Positions 27,001 to 42,000 of a DNA stretch of 64,000 bases are shown piece by piece. The notes beneath the pieces are model-generated. The model was not told the origin of the DNA and ran no database searches. It worked only from the letters and a program-made list of their open reading frames with translations. Position 1 is the stretch's first letter. Each line of letters begins with the position of its first letter. The stretch lies in contig OX104122.1 of NCBI GenBank assembly GCA_944474755.1, forward strand, positions 12,410,641 through 12,474,640, written 5' to 3'. The stretch comes from Limnoperna fortunei. Its lineage: Eukaryota; Mollusca; Bivalvia; Mytilida; Modiolidae. The translations under genes and the position numbers were made by a program.

Positions 27001-30000
27001 CTTTGTAAAGTTTATGTTTTTTATGGCAATTGGAAATTCAAAATGGCCACCTCCGCCGCAGGACTTAGTTTAACATAGGACCCTATGGGCAAATAAAAAA
27101 AATCTTCTCTATACAACTGGTTAACCAATGAAACAAAGCTTTCTAGTAATATTGTTTGGATGGTCCTATTTAAAGTTTATTGAAAATTACAGGACTTACT
27201 TTAACATCAGGGAAATGCCATCTTCCTTGCCTATAAAATCAGGTGAGCGATACAGGCTCTTAAGAGCCTCTGGTTCTGCTGAAAATACAACATATTTGGA
27301 CCTTTTGTCCAAGATTTCATCATCCTATATATGACGCAAACCAATTACCATTTATAATATAAAAGCATCTTACGTATTTGTATGAAACGGTTAGCAACAC
27401 CCGGGTTATATTAGTTTTGTAAAGACATGTAACTGTCCAAGCAAATTTCAGCAATTATACTGATACGGGGATAAAGATGCTTATTTAGGGCCACTGTAAA
27501 AGCCCTGGAAAATACCTTGCTGTATGTCATGTATGTTAAAACTGTTTCTTATTCAGGCAATGTGGAAGATAAGCTTTCTGACCATGAAAATGTACTCAAA
27601 ATGGTATCACAGTCTGATAAGATCATTCCTCTGTTACCTACAAGAAAAATGGTATCACAGTCAGATAAGATCATTTCTATGTTACTTACAACAGATGGCT
27701 GTTATACTGAGGTAATTCACATAATGTATAATATAACATTAATTTATTTTTTTAAAGCAGGGACCAATTCTGGCAAAAAATTAACTGATTTGGTTAAATT
27801 CTTTTGTTGCTGTAGCAAAGATGTCTATTTATAATATTAAAAAGTTAAGTGTACATGTAATTATTTATTTTACATATAAAAAGTTATACTTTTATGTACA
27901 GCGACAGTTTTTGTGGCCATACATATTATAGTGGGTCAGTCTGTCTTTTTTTGTCTCCTTGTAGACAACTTTAATTTTGCAAGCTCTATATTTTAATTGT
28001 TCAATGTTTTTATATTTTACCAATTTGGTCATTGGGACAAAATAACCGTTCCAATTGTAAACTGACTACGTTATTTTTTAGAATGTTACTGCATGTCCTA
28101 AGAGACCAAATTAATTCTGTATTTGTTTATGTTTGAAATGTCTGAATTGACTTCTTCAACTTACTTTATTTTAATAAAATTTCAATTCATTTATTTTGTT
28201 CAATGGATTACTCATTGAATGAACTCTTTGGGGTTTGTCTTGACTTTTACTGTTTTTGATGTACATTTGTAGTTGTACATGAATGTTTGTTTTCACCATG
28301 TCATGTAAACATTTATCTTATTATCACACTAGAAATTTTTCAAAACTGTACAGATTTATGTTGCTTATGCAAATTACATTAAAATGGATGGTCATTTGAA
28401 CAACCATTTCTTTTTTGCTTTAAAGGTTTGTCTTGGTAGAGCAAGATTAAATCTACACAATAACAGATTTAAAAAGACTACAATATTTGATCAACCAATA
28501 GAGAATACAGATGAACTGATAGCTTTTTGGAAAAGTTGTGGAGATTTTCTTGTTAACAGGTATTAAGTACTGATACTGTCATTGATCTAACTGTTTAAAA
28601 AGGCTTCTTTAATTTATAACCAGTGAACCAATTGAAATAATAAAACTTATTGGCAATATTGTTTGAATGGTCCTTTATAAAGTTTATGTTTATATGCCAA
28701 TCAGAAATTCCAATGGCCACCACCTGAGGACAAGTTTAACATAGGTCCCTGCTAGAAAAAAGTTTAAGAAAGCTTCTTCTTTTTCCATTTTGAAGTGTAG
28801 ATAGCCTTTGCCAGATTTGGAATAATGTTTTCGAGTTTTGGTGATTAAAAGCTCTACAACATCTTAATCGTTTGGATTTTAAATATTGTTTGCGTTTGAG
28901 CGCCACTGATGAGTCTTGATCCATGTTGATTAGATGAAACAAGCATCTGGCATAGTAAATTCTATTAACCTTAGTATCTTTGAAGACATTTTATTCTCCT
29001 CTGAAACCACTTTTAAAATTTTTTAAAAGTTATCACAGATATTTATTGGATGGTTCTCTAAACAATTTTTTTTTATTCCAATTAGACAGTAAAAAAGGCC
29101 ATATTGTATGTTAATGTTTATTAGAGGGTTTTCCTAAACAGTTTATCCTTATTTATTTGATCGAAATTTAGATGGCTGCCCAGGGGTTGAAAATTCCTAA
29201 AGCCAGACGTCTGGGGCTTAAAAAACTGAAACCTTGGGCTTGCGGATTTTCTATGAAAAAAGCCTGTTGGGCTCGATCTTTCTTCAAAAAATAAAATGTT
29301 GTTTTTATTTTCAATGTTTCTTAAAGTGTATCCGTCAAAATTGTCCTATAAATACTCATAAATCCATTTTAAGATTCTGAAACTAATCGATATTGATTTT
29401 CTATTGATGACAGATCTTAATTTTCTAGGCTCTTAAGCAATGTTGATCAATAACAATTCAAGTTTGTTTCCTTTTCCTGTACAAAATATTCCCCAATTAA
29501 TTTTGGTTATGAATTCGAGAAATGTCCTTGTTAAACTTTAACTTTACAGTAAAGAAAACGGAAAAAAGGAAGGCCGATGACGAGTCAGAAGCAATTTTAA
29601 TGCTTAGTTAATTAATGTTGGGGCTTAGGGTTTCAAAGTTAAAAAAGCCCAGGACTTAGGCTTGCCCAAAAAAATTTTCTTATTCTTTGGATGGTCTGAA
29701 CAAAGATAATGTTGCTTAAGCCAGTAGAAGATTAAAAATTACAGGACTTTGTTTAACATCAAACAAATGCTACCTTTATTGCCTAGTGATACACTGGTCC
29801 TTGAGAGCCTCTGGTTTAAAAATGTGGATACAATAGTTCCTTAATGCATTGTCATTAAATGCATTTACTTCCATATTTACAGTTTGTAGAAAGTACTTCA
29901 TGAAGGTTTTGATATACCACACAAACCATACTTTACCTCTTTGATATGTAGTCTTCCAGAAACTTTTAAACTTTTTATCATTTACATTTACTTGACTTAA

Positions 30001-33000
30001 CAGGAACAGGCATACACATGTACATGAAATTATCATTGTAGGCACAACAATGACTGTAGAGAGTCATTTAGGATACAATATGATGACTTAGTAAGCGAGT
30101 CTTCAACAAGTGATGAAAACAGCAAGCAGTCATTAGACCTATTTGATGGTAGTGATAAGGAACAGAAACAATCTTCTTTAGAAACATTAGATGCAGTACT
30201 TGAAAGTGATTTGGAAAAGGAAAATGAAACATCACTGACTGTTCTAGATGAAGATGAAGAATCTTTATCTAGGGAAGGCTTGTTAAATTCCATTCGCAGT
30301 AAGAAAGTTGCAATGAAATTTATGGACATTTTTGATTTGAAGGAACCTCCACAAAAATTTCAAGTCAGAGATATTGACACACGGTTTGTGAACCAATTAA
30401 CTGATATGATGCTTGAAAAGCAATCGATAAGTATAGATAATGCTCCAACTGTCGTTGGAGTGATAGACATTGATAAATCACAATTTAAAGACGAAGAGTT
30501 TTCAAAATATAAAGTTTACATTGTAGATGGGAATCACAGTATTCAAGCCCAAAAGATAGCATATAGAAAAACAAAAAATGTTGACTTCAGATATAGGACT
30601 GTAAATATATATTGTGGATTGACCCAAGAAGAGGCACTTTTTTTAGGAATTTCCAGAAATGAGGACACCAAGTCATTCACCAAATTTTCAGATTTTCAAA
30701 AGATTGACCTACTTCGGCGACAGTTGTACCAATTGACCAACACCTCAGAGAATGCAGAACCACCAAAAGCAACAAAAGCTTTTAGAGAGCTGTTTAAAAG
30801 TTTTCTGAATTTAAAAGGGGTAAGCTTTATCATAACTGATATGTATTAACTCTACCTTTAAAAGGTGTTGTGATAACAAATTCGAACTTTAATTCTGATT
30901 CACAGATGTGTTTGTTTTATTTAAGGTTACAAACTATAAGCTTTCTTGGTTAGAATACCTTACAATTGCATCAAGTACTAGTAGTACACAAAAATACTGA
31001 AAACCTCATGTAAAACATGTAGTAGATTGTTAGCTTTTCAATGTTCTAAGATTTTTTTTTTTTAATTTTAAGTTAAGAATTATGGAAAATTGAACTTTTC
31101 CTAGAATGTCCTACAATATCTTGATTACATTGCATTGCATGCTGTCTATTTTAAGGCATTAAGCCTTCAGATGTCACTTTCTTAATTCATTGTTATAAAT
31201 TTATTAGTTTTTTCATTAAAGGTAATTTGTAGAATTATTAAAACTCCTATGTGAGTTGTTTGATCACCTATGTGACATAAATTGGGGAGTTTTGAAAGAT
31301 CTAATGTCAATTAGACTGCAATTAATGAATCAACAACTAATTAATTTTTTTACTCTACTGGTACAAAAAGTATGATTGATATATCTTACAAGTCTGGCCC
31401 TGTTTAACTAAATGTTGTATGATTTAGTACAAGTTGTAAATCTTTTGCTCATACTATAGACGTACATACATGTACAACTGGTTATTAGTCACACAACTTT
31501 TTGTGAAATGGGTGAGGGGTGGGTGGGTCAGAAACGATCTGATTATTGATCAACAGCAGCATCTGAACCTGTCCATTTTAACTTTGCTGTTATAGGTATT
31601 TACACTACATGTATCAGGTTGCTTGCTTGTGCGTTTTGATCAGGCAGCTCAACACTGTTCTCTCTAGCTATGATAGTCACTCATGGCAAAACATATAGAA
31701 TTGTTTGTTTGAATGGTGTTTTAACGCCACTTTCAGCAATTTTTCAGCTATTTCATGGCGTCCAGTTTTTATTGGGGGAGGAAGCCGGAGAGAACCCCCG
31801 ACCTGCAGTAGGAGGCAAAACATATAGGTGGGAATCTCGCAATGACTGCGGCAATAACACTTGACATTTTGCTTTATATCTTTGTATTCATAAGCCATTT
31901 GTCAATCAATTTAAGTGTAAAGGCTTAGCTTATGATGAGTACTTGCAATTCAGCCATGCATGGTAGGATGACGATATTTGGTACATGTATATAGGTTGCT
32001 GATGAATAGTAAATGACAACGTCCCACAAGAGGGTCTCCCCTATCCGCCACCCAGGGACATGCTGGGCTGCACTGGGAACCTTCTCAGTATGGTCCCAGA
32101 CTATGGAAAGTTTGGAAAAAGAAAATCCACCTGAACTAGTACTGTTCACAGTACATTAAAATACATGATGTGTTTATACATATGATATTCTGTCTTCAGA
32201 CACAACTGAATATTAGTGTCCTTGAACTTTGTTGAAAAACAACTTTGCAATGACCAGAAACACACAAAATTCCATTAAAATTGATTATATATGTACCCTC
32301 ATTAAATTCTTTAGTTTATTAATGTTTATTTTATTTTATTTGCCAGAAAAGTGATATGACTGGAAAAAATATTTTGAAATTTCTGTCTACATTACTTTCA
32401 TCAAGAAATTATGAAGTGTTCAAAGACATATGCACCAGAAAATCTAATGTTCCAGCTTCAAAATTTGACTGCTTGAGAGGCTTATCAGAGGAAGACATGT
32501 TTATTTTTCTAACGGAATTAAAACAAAGTAATCTAGAGAAAGAAGACTGGCAAAAGTTTACATCAAGATGTCTAGAAAATCAAAACAAAAAAACAACAAA
32601 GGCAAGAATCAATTAAATTTTATAAAAAGAAAGGTTGAAAGCTTTTTTGGCAACACAAATCTATTTTGTTATGTTTGAATATGGGTTTAAATGTAAGCAA
32701 CCAACTTTCAGCCATGCAAATTTGTGTTACTTAAGGTTGAAGTCAAGTACACCCTGCTTACAGTAATGTTTAAACTAATAACCTTAGTGTTGACACACCA
32801 TTTATTAACAAGTGATAACTTTGTGTACATATAATAAGCTACTCAGAACCCACATCTGTTTACATTGTAAGTCATATATGTAATTTCAATGTTACTAGTA
32901 GTTCACTGTTGATGGCTATTATACTAAAGTTATTGATTTTTAAATATCAACTTCTGTTTGAATTTTTCTAAATTTTTTGTTGTATTTTATACTATATATT

Positions 33001-36000
33001 GTCTAGTAAAATTGTGTGAGGTTTGTTCAATCCAGAGTGCTCCAATTAACCTTTACTTACATCTAGTGAAAGTGGGATTTGTTTGCATTATTCAACTTAA
33101 AAATGAGATTCTGACTTTATTATTGCTGTTCATTTTCTGCTCTTTTAGCTGCAGAAGTATGATATTATTTATGTCAATATCAGTTATTCTTTTACTTTTA
33201 AGCAAAGAAAAGATGTCACAGCAGCTGTACACTTTTTGAAGAACAATACCACTCGTATTTTCATTGGCAACAAAGCAATGGTTGGAAATATTGTTTGTTT
33301 TAAATTCTCAGATGAAAGTGGCAAAATAGAACAGATTTTTACACACTCTGAGTTGAAACAGTTGATAATGAGTAAGTCAAATAAAATGATATACATACAG
33401 CCTTACTAAGCCTTTTTAAAAGCCACTTGAACCCCATTGTATTCTGAATATCTGTTTTTGCTAATTACCTACCTCATAATTCAGTGAAATATTAACCTGT
33501 ACAAGATGTAATGTTGCCAACATCATGATATCAAAACTTCATACAGTTTTTTTCTGTAAAGTTTAAACAATAAATATGTATTATTCATGAAGACATTTAG
33601 ATGCAGATGCAAATTGTACGGTTTAATCTTACATAAACATCATTATTTTAGGGTAACTTTATACTGTTATTCTTTTTGATTAATTTTCAGACTTTTCTAA
33701 TTATAGAATTAATTGCTATTTTCCTACAGAAAATGTGGATGGAAAACGGGTTGAAAACATGTTTAGTGTACAAAAAGATAGGACTGACAGCTTATTTTCA
33801 TATGATGACACACCCAGTAGTAAGTACTTAATTAAATTTAATCGGCCACATATTTTAGCATTTGTAATATGCTAAAGAGTGTGTCAGCATTGTCTGTCTG
33901 CAGGCAGCTTCATTTCCGTATTCTACATTTTGACTAATATAGTTCTTAGGAATAAAATTTGTTGCGATTTGATTTCATTTTTATGTTGATTCTTCTTTTG
34001 AATGATAAAACTTAATATTTTTGATGCAATTGTGAGTTTTGAAATTTAAACGGTCAGTGGATCCAATTTGCAGTAGTTTTCATGCTTGAATTATAATTTT
34101 TTATTTTAAAACAATTTTTTGGTCTTTTGCTGTATTAGTTAAAATGGGTCAAAGAGGACCATTATTTTTGTTTTATCCAATGAAGGCTACATGTATATTA
34201 ATTTTTTTTTCCAGTTTGATGTTTTTGTATTAAATTCACTGTTTCGAGATGTTAGTAGCTTTGTGAACAAGTATTTCCTTTCTTGTACAGATTTTAATGA
34301 TGTAGGTAATGAAATGGTTAAATTAGTTTTTAACCACTTTTTCAAATGTATTGATTTTTTGGCAGGGTTGCACGAAGTGCAAATCTGGGAGTGGGTTGTA
34401 GTATTGGGAAGTCAGACAGGCAGGCCTGGAAAATATGGTATCTAATTTTTGTAATCAACTTCTCCTAGTTTTCAACCCAGACCTCTGCTATTATGGAATT
34501 GTTCCAAGAGTTTTGTCCTAATTTCCAGACATGGGGACTTTTGTGATTTTTAGAAGATTCCTACTCAAAAACTTTCAGCAGTGGATTAACAACTTTGTCA
34601 TACTTTTAACAGTCATTAGGATTTTAGTGGTAAAAAGTACCAAAGGTCAGAGCTTTTCATAGGTACTTTGACTTCCTCTCCCAACAAAGCGGGTCGCCAC
34701 GATATAGCTGGAAAATTGTTGAAGGTTGCAATACACACCATTCAAGCAAACCAACTAAGTGCCAGATTTTTGTTTTTGTTTTAAACTCATTTGTTGATTG
34801 GATTGATTTAATTCTCTAACTTCTTCAATGCAAGAGATTTCAGAAATAAAGCAATATATTTTTCTCTGTTGTTTGACTATTGATTTATTTGGTCTATATT
34901 TTTGTTACAGTGACAAACTATATGTACTTGAGTTGTACTTTGTCTTTGATTGAAATGCAGGTCTTAAACATTTCCCAATTGAATTTTACTGTTGTATCAA
35001 AATGTACAAAAGTCATATACATACATGTACATGCATCCAGGTCTTAATGTATCTGTTAATGTGACAGGTGCCAAATGATAAAAAATATTCATTCAAGAAT
35101 TTTTGCAGCTAAGGAGTTATAGGTTCAGGAACATGTTAGCATTGGAGTCATTGAACTTTAAAATATATTACTACTGAAGATTTTTTTTAATTTCGAGGCA
35201 TAAGCAATAAACATTAAATGTGTCCATTGAAAAAAGTTTCTTAGCAACAAAATCTCATTTTATAGCATTAGCAATATGAGATTTACATCAACAGTGAAAT
35301 GATTATATATTGGTCACTGCTATGGAACCACACTTTACATATGTGCTCATGTTATTAACTTTAACAATCCAAAAGGGATAAAAAAAGTAAACTTTTATAT
35401 AAAGGTAGCAAGAGAAATTGTGATCTTCGTCTTGCAAGTAACTTATCACTTTTCTGTTTATATTCCATTTCTCTTTTAGGGAAATTTTTCAAAGAAAAAC
35501 AGAAAGATTCAGCAATAGACAAGCAGAAACAATGTGAGTATAATGAATTACTTTACATGCACATATATACTAATACTGATAAATTTAATACAATATTATT
35601 ATGGTATTTCAAAGAAATGATGTTTAATGATGCAAGATATGGCTAAACATAAACTTGTTATAATTGAGGTTTCATTGATTGTTTGTTAGGGCCCCGCCAC
35701 TTAATAACGGATGCCCTATATTGATCAGTGTGTCCGTCCGAAAGTAATTGTGTCTGTGCTATAATTTTTTAAATCTTTTGAGGTAGGCTTTTGATATTTT
35801 GGTATGTGAGTGATTATACTTAGTTGATGTGCTGCTGACTTTGGTTGTATGACCTTTGACCTCATTGTCAGAGGGGCTCACAGAGATGGATGCCATCTCA
35901 CTGATATCTAGTTTGGAGTGTTTTATGCCACTGTCATCAATTTTTTAACTAAGTCGTGGCAGCCAGTTTTAATTGTGAGGGTCGCCAGAGTACTCTTTGA

Positions 36001-39000
36001 AATGCATCAATTTTTGGTAGGAAAATGGGCAATTCTTAACAATTAGACTTGGAGTTGAGTACACTCTCTCTCAGAGTTCAGGGATCGACATTAACTGTAA
36101 AACCTACTTGTCCATTCGGACAAGTAACAGTCAGGTTTTACTTGTCCGAAAGTACAAAGTACTTGTCCGAATTAAACAACCCATTTTGGTGACTGGAACT
36201 CAACTGCATCGAAATTCGACTTTTATATTAATTTTTTTCTGCACCTGACACTGACAAGTGGCACGAAATGTCAATTAAGATGACACGACGTACGTATTTA
36301 AAATTATAAATTGTTGGCCAAATTTAACAAGTTATGAAAATTTTATGACAGAAATCAAACTTCTTTCCATTTATTTGTATCAATAAAACGACAATTCATT
36401 CATTCATTTCATTATTTTATTGAAATAAATTGTTTTAGTCTAAAACATCCGACAGTTGTATCGTAGTTATTTTAGAACATTTTTCCAGAAAGGCCGATAT
36501 AAAATTAGCATCAACGATTTCATTGGATGATTATTTATAATAAGTAAGAAACGGGATTTCATTGGTTATTGTTAAGTGACGCGTGTTTATTTTTAGAAAA
36601 GGGGAATTTTGGTCACAATGCAGGGTTTTATTTTTAACACAATTAATGCGAGAATTGCCGCTTAAAGGACTTTTTAAAAATTTACGATTGTTCTAGATAA
36701 ATTTGATTTTATTTTCACTTGTCCGATCGGGCAACTGAAACAAGCTTTTTACTTGTCCGAATTGTATTTTTACTTGTCTCGGACAATCGGACTACCGTTA
36801 ATGTCGATCCCTGGAGTTGAACCTGCATGATCAGCATTGACATTCACATGATCAATAATAGATGATTGAGCCATTCAGCTCGGTTTATGAATTATCTGAA
36901 GGTAAATGTTTATCACAATCAAAAAATGTTTTGTGTATTGCATGTACATCTTTTATATCATGGTAATCACTCAATAGTAAATTGAAATTTTTATCAGTTT
37001 TTATTTGAACATTTTTTTGCATTATGGCTACCTGTAATATTTACATGTAAATTAGAATTAATTAAATCATTAAGGTGATTAATTTAAACACATTTTTTGT
37101 TGTAACTGTAATGCACAGAATGTTTATTAAAATTATGGTAGGGGATAATGGTGGCAATTATCTTTATACATGTATATTTGATTTATTGATTTCTTTCATT
37201 TGTAACCAGCACACATATACATGTTGTATATATAGTTCAATCCAAGAACTTGTTCAGTTAAAATGTATTTTAAATGGATCAATTTATATATATATTTGAA
37301 TGTTTCAGATTGATTATACATATACATGTATGATATTTATCCATATCATCCCTTGTAAAAACACCGATGAAACCTGTTGGTTAGGTGAAATATTGGTGCA
37401 ATTTTGTTTTACTTTAATTATGTATCTAGATGTTGTTGCACAAGGTTTGATGTCATTGTCACTTTAAATTGTTAAAGATAAAAAGTTGTAAAACTGAAAC
37501 TTAATGCCTCCTGCAATACTTGCCATAAACAAATAGACATTTATAAAATAGTGTCTGCTGAAACTGTTTTTCTATGTACATAAGGTAGATACATGTAATG
37601 GCAAATATTATTCAGTGTTTTACATTCATTTAGTTCAAGCAATTATAATGAGTTTAATTAGTTAATGATATTGACAGGTATGAGATAGATGTAAAACTAT
37701 TTTTGCTCATTTTCAGCTAAATACATCTGCATTTCTTTGCAAAAAAATATCTTGATTTTGTTTAATATTTAATTTTGAAGAATTGAAAAAACAAAATTAT
37801 GGATGTCCAGGAATAAGAGTTGGTGGGAGGGGGAGGTTTTTATTTTTTTTGTTTGAATGGTGTTTTAACGCCACTTTCAGCAATTTTTTCAGCTATTTCA
37901 TGGCGTCCAGTTTTTATTGGGGGAGGAAGCCGGAGTACCAGGAGAGAACCCCCAACCAGCGGTAGGAAAACTGGTAATCCTTGTCAATAAGATTGGAGTC
38001 GAGTAGGGGAGGACATGAGGGTCTAGAGGGCAACAGAACCCTGGCTGTGGTCAGGAAGTCTAGGAGATTTTTTGATACTTTAACCAAAATTAACAATAAA
38101 TATAATCAAAAACATTTTTTATTCAAATTCAGTTTTACAATTTTTGGATGAGGTTTAGTGGGTGTGCACTGATGTTATATAATCCAGAATCAGAATCACT
38201 TGAAGAATTAGAATATTTACAAATTTAGTAAATAATATATCTAAATCAACATTTTTCATTCTATAATTTACCTGGTCTATTTATTAACATTACTGGTTCA
38301 TCTTATCAAAGGGAGACTTGCCGACATGGATTAAACAAGTTCCCTACAATTTCCCACAGGAACTAAACATGGGTATTGCAGTAAAGGTTAATAAATTCCT
38401 GTGCTTTGTTATGGTTTTCTCAGCAAGAATTATCTACCGTAGAATTTTGTCAAATGAAATCTACATATGAATGTTATGTATTTGTTCATTTTGTTGGTAA
38501 TTCATGGAAAAAATTTCATGCCTTATTTACATTAAAATACCCTAATTAAAAAAACTAAACTAAATTAATTAATTTGTTCTCATCTGGAAGTTATGTTATA
38601 ATTAGCCTATCAGCCACCTTGCATTTAGAGCATTGTGAAAATGCATAATAATTATTATAATTATTCCGTAGAAAGAAACATGCATATTTATGTTCATGTA
38701 TTTTTGTAAGGATTGTTTTCAATTAATGGTTAGATGACTTTGTGTCTATTTAGGCTAATAAACCATGAAGCAGTTTATATACAGCATAAATTGATCAAAG
38801 TCTTCTGTATCCAATATTCTAACCAACAATTGAAAATAATCCTTATATTTTCAATTCATTATTGTTGTTGCGGTGTCTGCGTTGTTAAGGTTGTAAGTCA
38901 TCTACTATTGACCACATGGTCTATCAACACTGACGTTGCGGGTGCAAGTCTCACTGCAGGCTGTTTGTACTTCATTTTTAATCCTAATTGACAAGGATTG

Positions 39001-42000
39001 CCAGTTTTCCTACTGCAGGTGAGGTGTTATTATCTGGGTACTCTAGCTTCAATCCCCCAATAAAACATGGATGCCATGATATAGCTGAAAAAAAAGCTGA
39101 AAGTGGCATTAAACACCATTCAATCAAACAAACAATTCAATATTATAAAAAGAACTAATAAAAACAATATTTATCAAGAAATCAAATAATATTGACATTT
39201 CCTTTCATTTTTTTTGTTTGCGGAAGAATACATGTCAATGTCATCAATCTGTCACACACTGGCTATGCAGAGTGAATAGTTAATTTATACAAAATTGACA
39301 ACATTGCTCACCTACACTGTATTTAAAAGAAATAAAAATATTTTAGATGTGAAGAAATGCTTAAAAGAAACAGTGACTCACAGTACTCCATTGAAGATCA
39401 AAGGTTTGTTGAATTAGAATTGTCAAACTTTGAAATTTTCATGTACGTGTATTTTATGTTGTTGCCTGGATAGCGCTTTCATTTCTTCATGGAATTTCAT
39501 GAATCTTTGGTAAATTGTTCCTTATAGTAGGTGCTTGGTTGGGATTGATTTTCAAGGAATTTAGTCAAGTGGGACCATATTTTTGGTAGGGGGACTTTTA
39601 TGTTCATGTATATTCAATGTTGTTGCCTGGATAGTGCTTTCATTTCTTCATGGATTTTCATGAAACCAATATACCAATTTAAATACAAAATTCCACCTTA
39701 ATGTAATGGGAACACATGGGGTATTGTGAGCTTGCTAACTAAGGTTCTTTAATTTATCAACTATTAGTTTCATTTAAAATATATTGAAATGAACAGCATA
39801 ATAATGCCAATCATCTGCAGTAATTTGACATGAGGTCACGCCATTATAACGCCCTTGGTAATGCCCTTTCCAGTAACATTAGCAACATAAAGCTGTTTGT
39901 TTTTAATTTATAAAAAAAATATATGTACATGTACAGCCTAAATGAGGAAAGAAAAAAAACTGTATTGCCCAAAAATGCCTAACAATGACATATCATGATG
40001 CTTACATTCAAATCATATGGCAAGCAGCTACAAATAAATACAGTCTTAAACACATGGTTTCTTAATTCTAAAAATAAAATAAATATAATACTATTTTAAA
40101 GCTGGCATTGTCATGATACTTGACAGCACTCGGGACAGTGGTATTGCCTTCAACATTGATAATGCTCTTGCCTTTGGCTCGGGCATTATCCATGTAACAG
40201 GCAATACCACTCTCCCTTGTGCAGTCAAGATGTCATGGCAATGCCCTCTATATAAGAAACTATTGTATAAATATGGGAAGGCACAATAAAACTGGAGTAA
40301 CATTCAAATGAATTTATGTTGAAGTAATTAGACACAAAATTTTTAATATACATGTATGTATCTTACCGATATCACTCAAACTGTGATATTGTAGATTATA
40401 AATATCTTAATAAAACATTTCTTGTTTTAATGTGGCAATGTTGATAATCCTAGTTTCTGACTTTTTCTAAACATTTCCTTCAGCAGAATTAAACCTTTTG
40501 TTTTAGGTCCAAAACGAGTGTATTCATTTGGTAGTGAAGAGGAATACTCACCAGATAAACACAAAGGTAATGGAATATTATTTTTATAATAAAAAAAGTA
40601 TCTTTTCAACTATTTAATTTATGGTCTTATAGATGTCATAAGCAAAAAATTCCTGAATGTAAGGTCAGCATGTTCTAAAATTCAGTTTTAAGAGTTAGTA
40701 TATTATTGGTTTCTATGCCTTGTTTAACTTTTCAATATGTACATACATGTTTTGATTTTTATGAAAATTATTAATCTGATTAACTATGGATCTAAAATTG
40801 TGTTAAAGTATTGGTTTATATATTAATTTCATTTAGAAACAATAATCAGTACAATCTTAAATTTACAGTTCTATAAAGGTTCACATATAGTACATCTTAC
40901 TATGATTTACTAGTAAAACAGATAGAATAAAATACAGCACCATGCAGAAATGCTTCTGTTGTGAGCTGTACATAATATAAACCTTACAGTGCATGTTAAT
41001 TTTAGTTGCAGGAGGAAGTGCTGACTTTTTTAGGAGTTCAAGTTGTAAAAAGGCAAACACTAATACCTCAGATGGAACTTTAGATAAATTAGTAAAGAGT
41101 TAGTATGTCTATTATCATAAAAGGCTATTGTTGAAACATGCATCTTTTTGAACATTGAACTTAGTACTGATAATGTTATACAATGTAGAAATCTTAGTTT
41201 TAGTGATGATTTCAAAATATTTATGTAATAGTAACTTGTGTGTTGGGCTGTAAGCAAAATTTCAGACTGATGAAGGGCCAGATACGGACCGTTTAACTTT
41301 TGACAGCCTGAGCCAAAGGCAAGGGCTGTAACAAGAAAATGGTCCATATCGGGTCCTTCATAAGTCGGCAATTCTAATACTGTCCTACACACCTACACAC
41401 AAGTTACTTTTACATTTATTTCATTGAAAACTTTAGAAAACAAACAGGTTCAATAGTAAACAAGACAAAATCAATGAACTTTCAATTATTTTTTGTAGTG
41501 TTGATATTGTACAGGTTTTACAATTTGGTTAGTAATTTTTAGCCGAGTTGCAACAAAGTTGAAATCGGCTATTGTTATAATGATGGCGGGCGGCTGGGTG
41601 GGCGGGTGAGCGTGCGTCAACAATTGGTTTCCAGACCATAACTCGAAAAGTTCTCAACCAATTTTATTGAAACTTTGGGGTATTGTTACATACCATCAGA
41701 GGAGGAACCCTATTGATTTTGGAGTAAATCTGTTCAAGGTCAATGTCACAGCGACAGAAAAACCTTCGAAAATTTCTTGAATTAGTGGTTTCCGGATGAT
41801 AACGCGAAAAGTTCTTAACCAATTTTATTGAAACTTTGGGATATTGTTACATACTATAAGAAGAGGAACCCTATTGATTTTGGGGTAAATCCGTTTAAGG
41901 TCAAGGTCACAGCGACAGAAAAACTTTAGAAAATTTCTTGAATTAGTGGTTTCCGGACCATAACTAAAGAAGTTCTCAACAGATTTTAATAAAACTTTGT

